A stretch of 64,000 nt of DNA. Source: Candidatus Eiseniibacteriota bacterium. Lineage in GTDB: Bacteria > Orphanbacterota > Orphanbacteria > Orphanbacterales > Orphanbacteraceae. Position 1 is the first letter of the stretch; each line of letters starts with the position of its first letter. The position numbers were made by a program, and so were the translations under genes. Positions 56,740 through 64,000 of this stretch are shown piece after piece. The stretch spans positions 347,503 to 411,502 of the forward strand of contig JAJCZU010000008.1 of assembly GCA_029262235.1 (NCBI GenBank), written 5' to 3'. The notes beneath the pieces are model-generated. The model did no database searches and had not been told where the DNA came from. It was given only the letters and a program-made list of their open reading frames with translations.

Positions 56740-56850
56740 TGCGTGAGCGCCAGCGCCCGCGTGAGCGCCGGCCGCGTGAGCGCCAGGCTGCGTGAGCGCC
56801 GGGCTGCGTGAGCGCCGGCGCCCGCATGAGCGCCGGCGTCTGCGTCAGCG
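56740..56850. repeat. GTGAGCGCC-type imperfect tandem repeats
   Basis: The 9-mer (G/A)TGAGCGCC recurs at 56743, 56761, 56776, 56792, 56808 and 56826 with periods of 15-18 bases, filled with GGC/GCC-rich spacers; many units can form small GGCGCT/AGCGCC hairpins. It lies in the 269-base gap between yceH and the 3' end of the kinase-like gene and touches that gene's last codons. The AGCGCC motif also occurs in the repeats at 30904-30951. Confidence 0.8.
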
Positions 56851-58557
56851 ATCGAGCGCGACGACGCGGCCACCGGCGCGCGCCACATACGCGGTCGTTG
56901 ACGGCGACCACGATTTGCCCCGATTCACCTGCACTTCGATCGCAAGAAACGGATACTCTCCTTCGGAACCACGGCCGAGGGCTTCACGAACCGCGGGGGC
57001 GTCGTACGCAAGCGATGGGGCGGCCAGTTCCTGCCACGCGCCGCCGCCGGCTCCCCTGCGATCCTCGTTTACGACTTCGAACCGAACACGATACCTCCGC
57101 TCATCCGTCGGATAGAGGCCGCGCTCCACGCCGAGATCGTGAAACGCAATCGTGCCGTCCTGCAGCGTGAAGAAATCGATCGGCGGCACTTCGTCGAAGA
57201 ACGCGCGCGCAATCTTGTCGCGCCGCTCGGCAAGCGTACGCGCAATGTGCGCCGTCGCCCGTTCATCATAGTAGTGCCCCTCGCGCGCGATCGCGAGAAG
57301 CTGCTCGTCCGTAAACGACGAGATAATCTTCGCCGCCCAGTAGGCGTCGCGCCCGGTGCAGTTCGCGAACGCGCTGTTCGGCTGCAGCGGCTTGAACTCG
57401 CGGGGATCGAAATACTTCGTCGTAAAATACCCGACCTCCGCAAGGCCCTCGGGACGCTTCTGCTTCCTCCACGTATCCTCACGGAATCCGAGCGACGCCA
57501 GGCGAAGCATGATCGGCGGCAGGTCGAACGTGTATTCGTATCCATAGCGGATCGCGGGGCCGCGCGCGCCCGAGCCGAGCGTACTCGCGAAGTCGATCAG
57601 GTAATGCTTCACGTAGCTCCGGTCGCCTTCGGTCACGTACATGTCGAGCGAGTTATGCTGTTTCGTGTCGAAGTGATTGATCCAGGCCGCGATGATCTTG
57701 AGGCCGCGCAGCTCGCGGCGATGCTCGTGCCTTACGCGGTCGTTCGGATCGTCGCCCCGCGTGCCGAGATAGTTGAAGCACCCGATCGGCACACCGCTCA
57801 GGAACCTGCTGGAAATCGCGCGATACGTGCCGTCCGGCGCGAGTTCGAGCGTGGCGAGCAGCTTGTCGATATCGGCTCGCGTCATGACGCGCTTCACGCC
57901 GTGTTCCTTGAGCTCCACGCCTTCCGCGAGAATGAGATCGTCGCGCGTGAAATGCACGATCGCGTCTTCGGGCGTGTTATACCCGCACGCATGAAAGATA
58001 CGGTTCGCAATCACTCCCGCCCCGGTCGACATGCTCAGGTAACCGGGCGCGTCGAATTTGATGACGTATACATCGCCCTTCGCGTCACGAATGTTGAAGC
58101 CCGGCGTGACCCCCTCGCTCTTCGCGCTCACGATCGTCCACGGCGCGCTCATGTCGGGCCCCATGCCGTGGCCCGGTCCGCGCGCCGCTTCTGCAGCCGT
58201 CATGTCGAAATGTCCGATGCGGTTCGTGAACCACGACGAGTTCGGCACTTCGTCGAGCGCGTTGATGTTCGAAGCCGGCGGCACATGATCGCCCCCGAAC
58301 GCCGTGCCCACGCGCCGGATCAGGCGGACCGGATTCGTGTGACGTTCGCGCGGAAGAATGACCGTGTCGTTGATACCGTCCCAGAGCAGATTCGGATCGC
58401 GCTCCCCCGGCTCGGCCACGTGGTTCCTGTCGTCCTCGTGCCAGATGACGGGCGCGTCGCGTAGCGGCTCGCCGGCCAGCGCGAAAGATGGCACGAGCGC
58501 CGCTGTCAGGCAGAGCGCGCGCGCGCCCTGGCCGAGGAAATGAAAGCCGCGCTTCAT
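56845..58557 (-). CDS. Exported protein with kinase-like (HipA/PI3K-type) signature
   Basis: A 570-residue protein with a signal peptide (residues 1-29, VPSFALA end). I know no named family, but the order of motifs suggests an atypical kinase fold: GFNIRDAKGDVYVIKFD (153-169, glycine-rich start and K167), WINHFDTKQHNSLDMYV (292-308, candidate catalytic D297 and metal-binding N302), then HYLIDFASTLG (318-328, candidate metal-binding D322). The D..HN...IDFxxxLG order recalls PI3/4 kinases and HipA. Outside the cytoplasm ATP supply would be a puzzle, so a degenerate or non-ATP function is possible. ATGA overlap couples it to the Omp85 gene upstream. Confidence 0.55.
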   Translation of the reverse strand: MKRGFHFLGQGARALCLTAALVPSFALAGEPLRDAPVIWHEDDRNHVAEPGERDPNLLWDGINDTVILPRERHTNPVRLIRRVGTAFGGDHVPPASNINALDEVPNSSWFTNRIGHFDMTAAEAARGPGHGMGPDMSAPWTIVSAKSEGVTPGFNIRDAKGDVYVIKFDAPGYLSMSTGAGVIANRIFHACGYNTPEDAIVHFTRDDLILAEGVELKEHGVKRVMTRADIDKLLATLELAPDGTYRAISSRFLSGVPIGCFNYLGTRGDDPNDRVRHEHRRELRGLKIIAAWINHFDTKQHNSLDMYVTEGDRSYVKHYLIDFASTLGSGARGPAIRYGYEYTFDLPPIMLRLASLGFREDTWRKQKRPEGLAEVGYFTTKYFDPREFKPLQPNSAFANCTGRDAYWAAKIISSFTDEQLLAIAREGHYYDERATAHIARTLAERRDKIARAFFDEVPPIDFFTLQDGTIAFHDLGVERGLYPTDERRYRVRFEVVNEDRRGAGGGAWQELAAPSLAYDAPAVREALGRGSEGEYPFLAIEVQVNRGKSWSPSTTAYVARAGGRVVALDR

Positions 58558-59984
58558 CGCAGCACCGACTTGTCCCGGCCGTTATAAAGGCCGCCCTTGG
58601 AATACTGGAACGTCTGTTCCGCCGCAAGCCGCCAGACCGTGTCCTCTTCCGAGAAGCCGACTTCGAGCCGCCCGAGAAAACCGCGCAGCTTCATGAAACG
58701 GAGGCCGGCGCCGTACGAGGCGCGCATGTTCCGTTTCGAAATGTCATCGAAGTCCTCGAACACCTGGCCGACATCGGAAAACATGTAGAAGTCGACACCG
58801 CGCCCGTCGTAACGGTTGTATGCCCAGAGAGGGAAGCGATACTCGGCAGTCAATGTCGTAATGCCGCGATCGCGCCAGCGCAGGTCGCGGAAACCGCGCA
58901 TGAGGTCCGGCTCGTCGTTCGTGAGCAGGCGCTGGAACGGCATGTCCCCGTCGCCGTCGTTTTCAATCCAGTGAATCACGCCGCGCAGCGCGAGCGCCCG
59001 CTCCTGAAACCAGAGCGGCAGAAAATGCTGCAGATCGGCCCGGTAGGAATAGAACGAACCGTCTTTCTCTTCGAATCCCGAAAAGTACGCGGCTTTGAAC
59101 GTGCGGACGCCGCCGTGTTCCGGCCGCCCTGATTTGCGCGTGTCGTCATGCGCGAAACCCAGGCTGTACATGACGCCGTCGCTTCGGTCGCCGTAGCCGG
59201 CCGGGCGATTCTCTCCGCCGAACACTTCGAGCAGCGTCCGGTCGTCGCTGTTGCTACCCTCGTCGCGCGGGCCGCGCGTTCCCACGCCCGAAACGATGAC
59301 CCCTGCCATCAGCGAAAGATCGTGCGGTGCCTCGCGGCTGAAAGTGAGACCGCCCCACGACGTTTCCTGCGTGTAGTGCGATTCGTTCGTATCGGATGCC
59401 TGCGGACCGATCCCCGAGAACCGCGCTTCCGGGCGCAGGTGGTACCCGCCTCCCGCTTCGATCTCGAAATCGCCCTGGTCATTAAAAACCATGCCGAGCG
59501 AAGCGCGCCGCGCCCCTTCGGTCGAGAAGTGCGTGCGAAGCTTCGCGCGATTGCGCGGGCCGAAGAATTCGTCGTGATAAAATGTGGCGCCCGCGCCGAA
59601 GCCGCTGAGCGGCGAGATGGAGAAGTTCGCGAGAACCCCGTACGGAAGTTCCTGTGCGCCGAAGACGCGTTGCACGAATGGAATGACGCCCACATCGTCG
59701 AGCCAGATCACGCTGGTGCGAAGAGCGACGAGCGAATAGCGAATCGGAAGATTGACGAGCTGATAGGGAACGAGGACAGGGTATTCCCAGGCCGGGCGCG
59801 GCCGCGTGCGATAGGCCGCCGTCGTCGAGTCGGCCGGCAGCGGAATCGGCCCCCAGACGCTTGCGCCGTTTGCGGGCGTGGGGGGCGGCGCCGCGGCTGC
59901 CGGCGTCTGATCCGTCTGATCCGCCTGTGCCGGACTCGCAGTGTCCGCCGCGCAGAAAGCGGCAGCAAGAGTCAACGCTCGCAT
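58554..59984 (-). CDS. BamA/TamA-type (D15, Omp85) outer-membrane protein
   Basis: About 476 residues. The signal peptide (MRALTLAAAFCAADTASPAQA from the ATG at 59984) is followed by a short Pro/Ala linker and ~120 residues before the barrel. No full POTRA array is visible, so it is much smaller than BamA. The C-terminal half matches the D15 surface-antigen domain: PDLMRGFRDLRWRDRGITTL near residue 365 (the L6-like RGF motif), EYRFPLWAYN, VDFYMFSDVGQVFEDF and SYGAGLRFM. A longer frame to 60038 exists. Likely an outer-membrane insertase or translocator specific to the coupled exported protein downstream (inference). Confidence 0.8.
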   Translation of the reverse strand: MRALTLAAAFCAADTASPAQADQTDQTPAAAAPPPTPANGASVWGPIPLPADSTTAAYRTRPRPAWEYPVLVPYQLVNLPIRYSLVALRTSVIWLDDVGVIPFVQRVFGAQELPYGVLANFSISPLSGFGAGATFYHDEFFGPRNRAKLRTHFSTEGARRASLGMVFNDQGDFEIEAGGGYHLRPEARFSGIGPQASDTNESHYTQETSWGGLTFSREAPHDLSLMAGVIVSGVGTRGPRDEGSNSDDRTLLEVFGGENRPAGYGDRSDGVMYSLGFAHDDTRKSGRPEHGGVRTFKAAYFSGFEEKDGSFYSYRADLQHFLPLWFQERALALRGVIHWIENDGDGDMPFQRLLTNDEPDLMRGFRDLRWRDRGITTLTAEYRFPLWAYNRYDGRGVDFYMFSDVGQVFEDFDDISKRNMRASYGAGLRFMKLRGFLGRLEVGFSEEDTVWRLAAEQTFQYSKGGLYNGRDKSVLR

Positions 59985-60129
59985 GCATTGGAGAAATGAT
60001 CGCGGCAATTCGGCCCTCCCGATTCGGGAGTCTAGCATATGCCTCCCCGCGTGCCCATCGGGACAGTGTCCGAAAACTGCCGGTCGGGGCCGACCTGATG
60101 CGGTACCTTGGAGTTGAAAGGAATCGCAG

Positions 60130-61578
60130 ATGGAACTGGTCCACGAACAATGCTATCGGGCGGTTCGCAGTCGCGACGTGCGATTCGACGGCCGCTTCTA
60201 TACGGGCGTCCGCACGACCGGCATCTATTGTCGCCCGGTCTGCCCCGCGCCCGCGCCGAAATCCGAGAACATCGACTTTTACCCTTCCGCAGCCGCGGCC
60301 GAAGAGGCCGGTTTTCGGCCGTGCAAACGGTGCCGGCCCGACTCGCTGCCGGGGACGCCGGCGTGGAACGGGACTTCGGCAACCGTCACACGCGCCCTCC
60401 GCCTCATTGCCGGAGGCGCGCTCGATGACAGCGACATCGAAGAACTCGCCGACCGGCTCGGGGTCGGCGACCGCCAGCTGCGCCGCCTCTTCCTGCAGCA
60501 CGTCGGGGCGTCTCCGATCGCCGTCAATCGCTCGCGCAGGGCGCATTTCGCGAAGAAGCTGCTGGAGCAGACGTCGCTTCGTGTGACCGAGATCGCGTTC
60601 GCGGCAGGCTACGCGAGCGTGCGGTCATTCAACGACCACTTCAAGCGCGTCTTCCGCGCAACGCCGAGCGAAGTGCGCGACCGCGAAAGCCGTGGAGGCG
60701 TCTCGCCGGGCGGGCCGCTGGCGCTCCGGCTGACCTGCCGTGATCCGATCGACTGGCCTCACCTGGCAGGTTACTTCGAAACCCGCCGGATCCCGGGCGT
60801 CGAAGCGGTCGCAGGCGGCGCCTATCACCGCGTAATCGAGGCCGACGACAAAACGAACATTCTGACCGTGCGCATGGCGAAGGACGGGATCCGGATCGAA
60901 CTCGACCGGGCCGCCGGGCGCGACCTCATGAGAGTGTGCAACCGTGTGCGAAACCAGTTCGATCTCGACGCGAATCCGAAACGCGTGGACGAAGTACTCG
61001 CCGAGGATTCGTTTCTCGCGAAGTCAGTCCGCGCGCATCCCGGCATGCGCGTGCCCGGCGCGTACGACCCGTTCGAGCTCATGCTGCGCGCCATCGTGGG
61101 GCAGCAGATTTCGGTGAAGGGAACGACGACGATTCTCGGGCGGATCGTGGAGGCGCACGGCGAACCGCTCGAGCCGGGACTCGCGCGCGACGGGCTCACG
61201 CACAAGGCGCCGACCCCCGAAACGCTGGCCGACGCGAATCTCGACGGACTCGGCATGAACGGCGCGAAGATCCGCACGATTCAGCACGCGGCCCGCGCGG
61301 TCGCGAGCGGCGCGATCCCGCTCGACGGCTCGGCATCGTTCGAGGAGCTTGACGAGGCGCTGCTCGCCGTGCCCGGAATCGGCCCCTGGACCGCCGGCTA
61401 CATCGCGATGCGCGCGTTCCGCAATCCCGACGCGTTCCTGCCGACCGATCTCGGCGTCAAACATGCGCTCGCGGACATCGTGCCGTCGAAGCGCCAGAAG
61501 GAAATCGAAGCGCGGGCCGAACGGTGGCGACCGTGGCGTGCCTACGCGCTGCTGCATCTATGGAGGAGTCTGGCATGA
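60130..61578 (+). CDS. alkA: Ada-AlkA fusion: methyl-phosphotriester sensor plus 3-methyladenine DNA glycosylase II
   Basis: A 482-residue adaptive-response protein. Domain order: Ada zinc domain (residues 1-75; ligands C34, C38, C65, C68, with C34 the methyl acceptor in Ada), AraC-type helix-turn-helix (85-185; IAFAAGYASVRSFNDHFKRV), then AlkA glycosylase (195-482) with the helix-hairpin-helix VPGIGPWTAGYIAMRA and catalytic Asp in FLPTDLGVKHA. It probably senses DNA methylation, activates its own transcription and excises alkylated bases. AAGGAA stands before the ATG. Coupled by ATGA to ogt. Confidence 0.95.
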   Translation: MELVHEQCYRAVRSRDVRFDGRFYTGVRTTGIYCRPVCPAPAPKSENIDFYPSAAAAEEAGFRPCKRCRPDSLPGTPAWNGTSATVTRALRLIAGGALDDSDIEELADRLGVGDRQLRRLFLQHVGASPIAVNRSRRAHFAKKLLEQTSLRVTEIAFAAGYASVRSFNDHFKRVFRATPSEVRDRESRGGVSPGGPLALRLTCRDPIDWPHLAGYFETRRIPGVEAVAGGAYHRVIEADDKTNILTVRMAKDGIRIELDRAAGRDLMRVCNRVRNQFDLDANPKRVDEVLAEDSFLAKSVRAHPGMRVPGAYDPFELMLRAIVGQQISVKGTTTILGRIVEAHGEPLEPGLARDGLTHKAPTPETLADANLDGLGMNGAKIRTIQHAARAVASGAIPLDGSASFEELDEALLAVPGIGPWTAGYIAMRAFRNPDAFLPTDLGVKHALADIVPSKRQKEIEARAERWRPWRAYALLHLWRSLA

Positions 61579-62114
61579 AGTTGAAATCGCGCGCCAACGA
61601 GCAGACCGGCATGAGCTGGGACTATGTCGAAATCGAATCGCCGCTCGGCGCGCTCCGCATCGCGGAAACGGACGGGCGCCTGCGGGCGGTGGAATGGGTC
61701 GACGAATGGGAGCGTGTGGCAGGCGCGCTCGAGGCCGGCGCGGGCCGGCGCGTCGCGAAGCTCGCGAGCGGGGCCGAACACGTGTTCGCGCGCTACTTCG
61801 CCGGCGATCCGGGCGCGCTCGACACGCTCGACGTGCGCCTTGCAGGGACGCCGTTTCAGATGCGGGTCTGGAACGCGCTGCGCTCGATTCCGGTCGGCGA
61901 AACACGGTCGTACCGGGAAATCGGCGACGTGATCGGGGCGCCGCTCGCCGTGCGTGCGGTCGGCACCGCAAACGGCCGCAATCCGATCGCGATCGTCGTG
62001 CCGTGTCATCGCGTGATCCGGAGTGATGGCACGCTCGGCGGGTACGGCGGAGGATTGCCGCGCAAGGAATGGCTGCTCGCTCATGAGGCGGCGGGGTATG
62101 GAGCGGGCAGGTGA
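61575..62114 (+). CDS. ogt: Methylated-DNA-protein-cysteine methyltransferase
   Basis: Removes methyl groups from O6-methylguanine by suicide transfer to its own cysteine. The 179-residue protein has GTPFQMRVWNALRSIPVGET (DNA-binding start), RAVGTANGRNPIAI and the active-site VPCHRVIRSDGTLGGYGGG (C144). The ATG at 61575 overlaps the alkA stop; the longer frame from 61524 is spurious. Together the two genes give direct reversal plus base excision of alkylation damage under one probable autoregulated promoter. Confidence 0.96.
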   Translation: MKLKSRANEQTGMSWDYVEIESPLGALRIAETDGRLRAVEWVDEWERVAGALEAGAGRRVAKLASGAEHVFARYFAGDPGALDTLDVRLAGTPFQMRVWNALRSIPVGETRSYREIGDVIGAPLAVRAVGTANGRNPIAIVVPCHRVIRSDGTLGGYGGGLPRKEWLLAHEAAGYGAGR

Positions 62115-62183
62115 AGCAGGCAGCTGAAGCAGACATCGTGCGGGGCCGGGGCGCTGCAGGTATCCTTCGAGTCACCTCGCCGC

Positions 62184-62205
62184 TTAGTAAGTAAACGTTT
62201 ACTAA
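62184..62205. promoter_or_regulatory. AT-rich palindrome in convergent gap (operator-like)
   Basis: AGTAAACGTTTACT (62190-62203) is a perfect 14-base palindrome, flanked by TTAGT (62184-62188) and ACTAA (62201-62205). It stands out in GC-rich DNA. It resembles a TetR/LacI-type operator or other dyad site, but it lies between the 3' ends of ogt and ndh, so no promoter is obvious. The rest of the 150-base gap shows nothing recognisable. Confidence 0.5.
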
Positions 62206-62264
62206 CTCAAAAATCGCTTCATGCAACCCCATCCGGTTCGCACGCATCTGATCCCCCCGAATGC

Positions 62265-63602
62265 CTACTCGGCGCCCGGCCGCCCATCCCGCGTGATAAG
62301 CCGCGCCGACCGCGACCATGAAAGATAATTCCACGCCCATTGCACAAGCACGAGAATGCGGTTCTGAAACGTCACGAGCATCATGACATGTAGAAAGAGC
62401 CACGCGAGCCACGCGGGATAGCCGTCGAACCGCAGCTTTCCGATCTCGGCGACCGCCGCCGCCCGCCCGATCGTGGCCATGCTGCCGCGATCAATGTACT
62501 TGAATCGCGCCGGTGCCTCCCGTTCGCGCACGCGCGCTTCGATCACCTTCGCCGCAAACTCGCCCTGCTGCATCGCCGCCGGCGCCACGCCGGGTACGAG
62601 CTTGTCGTTCTCCCGCATAAGATGCGTCATGTCGCCGATCGCAAAGACCTCCGGATGCCCCGGGATCGTCAGATCCGACTCGACAGGAAAGCGACCGCCG
62701 CGCGCGAGCTTCGTCCCGGTCTTGCCCGCCAGCATCCCCGCCAGCGGCGAGGCCGCGATCCCGGCCGCCCACAGCACGTTTTCCGTCTCGATGCATTCGC
62801 GCTTTCCATCCTTTTCGATTTCCACGCGGTCGTCATGGAGAGCGGTCACCTTCGCCCCCGTCCATACTTCAACACCCATCTTGCGCAGCGACTTCTCGGC
62901 GCATCCCGACAGCTTCGCGTCGTACGGGGGCAGCACGCGATCCGCGTGCTCGACGAGCAGAACGCGCGCGTTATCAGGCTGAATCCGGCGGAACTCCTCG
63001 CGCAGCGTGTGCACCGCGATCTCACGAATCGCGCCCGCCAGCTCGACGCCCGTCGCCCCCGCCCCGACCACGACGAACGTGCAGAGCGCGCTCCTCCGCG
63101 CCTCGTCGTTCTCCCGCTCCGCGCGCTCGAACGACAGGAAGATCCGCCGGCGGATCGCCTTCGCGTCTTCGATCGTCTTGAGCCCCGGTGCCACCTTCTC
63201 CCACGCCTCATTTCCGAAGTAGTGATTCACGGCGCCGGCCGCCAGAATCAGCGAGTCGTACGGGACCCGGTTTTCCGAAGAATCCCCATCGCTCTCCTCT
63301 CCCCCGGCCCCACCTGCGCCCGCGCCATTCGCCAGAATCACGCACCGGCTGTCGAGATCGATGTCGACCACTTCGCCCAGCAGGACGCTGACGTTTTTGT
63401 GCTTCTTGAAGATCGTGCGCAGCGGATAGGCGATATTGGCGGGCGAAAGACCGCCGCTCGCCACCTGATAGAGGAGCGGCTGGAAGAGATGGTAGTTCTC
63501 GCGGTCGATCAGCGTGACGCGGATCCCGTCTTTTCTCCGCAGCGCACGCGCCGCGGCAAGACCGCCGAAACCACCACCGATAATGACAACATGATGCGAC
63601 AT
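62265..63602 (-). CDS. ndh: Type II NADH:quinone oxidoreductase (NDH-2-like)
   Basis: A 445-residue membrane-peripheral flavoprotein passing electrons from NADH to quinone without proton pumping. FAD motif VVIIGGGFGGLAAARAL at residues 4-20, DRENYHLFQPLLYQVASGGL near 35-54, NAD motif FVVVGAGATGVELAGAI near 175, and VFAIGDMTHLMREN near 315. The C-terminal amphipathic region (WLAWLFLHVMMLVTFQNRIL) is the expected membrane anchor. AAGGGAG precedes the ATG. A Gly/Ala/Ser insertion near residue 95 (GAGAGGAGGEESDGDSS) is unusual. Stands alone at the window's right end. Confidence 0.93.
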   Translation of the reverse strand: MSHHVVIIGGGFGGLAAARALRRKDGIRVTLIDRENYHLFQPLLYQVASGGLSPANIAYPLRTIFKKHKNVSVLLGEVVDIDLDSRCVILANGAGAGGAGGEESDGDSSENRVPYDSLILAAGAVNHYFGNEAWEKVAPGLKTIEDAKAIRRRIFLSFERAERENDEARRSALCTFVVVGAGATGVELAGAIREIAVHTLREEFRRIQPDNARVLLVEHADRVLPPYDAKLSGCAEKSLRKMGVEVWTGAKVTALHDDRVEIEKDGKRECIETENVLWAAGIAASPLAGMLAGKTGTKLARGGRFPVESDLTIPGHPEVFAIGDMTHLMRENDKLVPGVAPAAMQQGEFAAKVIEARVREREAPARFKYIDRGSMATIGRAAAVAEIGKLRFDGYPAWLAWLFLHVMMLVTFQNRILVLVQWAWNYLSWSRSARLITRDGRPGAE

Positions 63603-64000
63603 GGCCGACTCCCTTCACGAACAGAGTCGCGGCAGAATCAATTCGATGAGAACGCAGTGAACGAAGCCGCGCATTCCGTCCGCCGCGAACCACTTTCCCC
63701 CGCTTCCAGGCCGGGGTCGCGCGCTCGCGCGGGGAGGCCGGGGTGCGCGGCGAGCGAGACCAACCTTGAGCTGGCCAGCCTTCGGCGCACCGCTTCATTC
63801 ACAATCCTGACGGCAACAGAAGTCCCGCAAGATTCCCGCGTTCCGCCTCTCTCACCAGGGCGGCCAGCCAGGGATCGCGAAGCCGCGCACCCCGGTCTTC
63901 ACGCGCAAAGCCGCGACCCCCCCCCCCCCCCCCCCCCCACATAAAAAACAGGGGCCCCAGGCGGGTGAGAAGCGCCCACCAAACCGGTTGTAAACCCCCG
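63603..64000. other. Gene-free right end of the window
   Basis: About 400 bases upstream of ndh with no credible gene; open frames here are short, Arg/Pro-rich shadows. No -35/-10 pair is convincing. The last part holds a long C run and then sequence of poor character, so the true upstream neighbour of ndh is not represented. Confidence 0.6.
63917..63938. repeat. Run of 22 C near the contig end
   Basis: A homopolymer of 22 C followed by ACATAAAAAACAGGGGCCCC and low-quality-looking sequence. In a GC-rich assembly a run like this near a sequence end is more likely an assembly or polymerase artefact than a real feature. Confidence 0.8.

Noticed and set aside
1..64000. tRNA or rRNA genes
   Set aside because: I found no cloverleaf with a GGTTCRANNCC arm in the intergenic regions and no rRNA-like sequence; without a covariance search a tRNA hidden in an unusual place cannot be fully excluded.

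Overview
The window is one continuous stretch of GC-rich bacterial chromosome with about 50 protein genes packed at high density, and no rRNA, tRNA, CRISPR array, prophage or insertion sequence that I can see. Envelope genes (a MlaE-type permease, a D15/Omp85 barrel, OprO/P-like and other outer-membrane barrels, lipoproteins) show a diderm cell. Two proteins end in an FlgD-like / type IX-like C-terminal domain with a conserved NPF motif. GWxTD-like, CBM9/DUF5916, PEGA and Omp28-like proteins occur together. This mixture is typical of uncultured FCB-group lineages of the Eisenbacteria / Krumholzibacteria / Latescibacteria kind. That placement is an inference from gene content only. The last ~100 bases, with a run of 22 C, look like a degraded contig end.

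Layout. 0-6 kb: a minus-strand housekeeping operon yicC-gmk-rpoZ-coaBC-family 4 uracil-DNA glycosylase-dnaB-mlaE, divergent from rqcH. 7.8-13.2 kb: three tandem paralogous secreted proteins under one strong promoter, an FlgD-tailed putative metalloprotease, ychF, and a broken fourth relic of the secreted family. 13.2-24.7 kb: a GWxTD-like protein, a CBM9/DUF5916 barrel, then an eight-gene minus-strand transcription unit (lipoprotein, PEGA-Omp28 lipoprotein, FlgD-tailed secreted protein, TlpA, outer-membrane barrel, GNAT, DinB-like, small membrane protein) behind a good sigma-70-type promoter. 24.7-33.6 kb: glycosyltransferases, a NodU-type carbamoyltransferase, a copper P-type ATPase and MurJ. 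33.6-34.5 kb: a gene-free, repeat-rich convergent junction. 34.5-41 kb: SDR, aminotransferase, ABC-class ATPase, SGNH hydrolase and a formyltransferase/beta-propeller fusion. 41-47.5 kb: lpd-E2-lipB-lipA, i.e. the lipoate and 2-oxoacid dehydrogenase machinery, then a LapA-like/porin pair. 47.6-56.6 kb: M23 peptidase, MscS, a membrane glycosyltransferase, a D-threonine aldolase-type enzyme, rlmD, glpG, an M20 peptidase and yceH. 56.8-60 kb: an exported kinase-like protein translationally coupled to an Omp85 barrel. 60-63.6 kb: alkylation repair (Ada-AlkA fusion plus Ogt) and a type II NADH dehydrogenase.

The most interesting items are: the secreted family with a conserved C-terminal tail, patchwork gene conversion and a relic copy; the exported kinase-like/Omp85 pair; the mosaic of inverted and terminator-bearing repeats at 33.6-34.5 kb; and four genes whose -10 box sits 6-7 nt before an ATG with no Shine-Dalgarno sequence, which predicts leaderless mRNAs. 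Several gene starts are non-ATG (GTG, TTG and one probable CTG), so the coordinates below are often shortened relative to the longest open frame.
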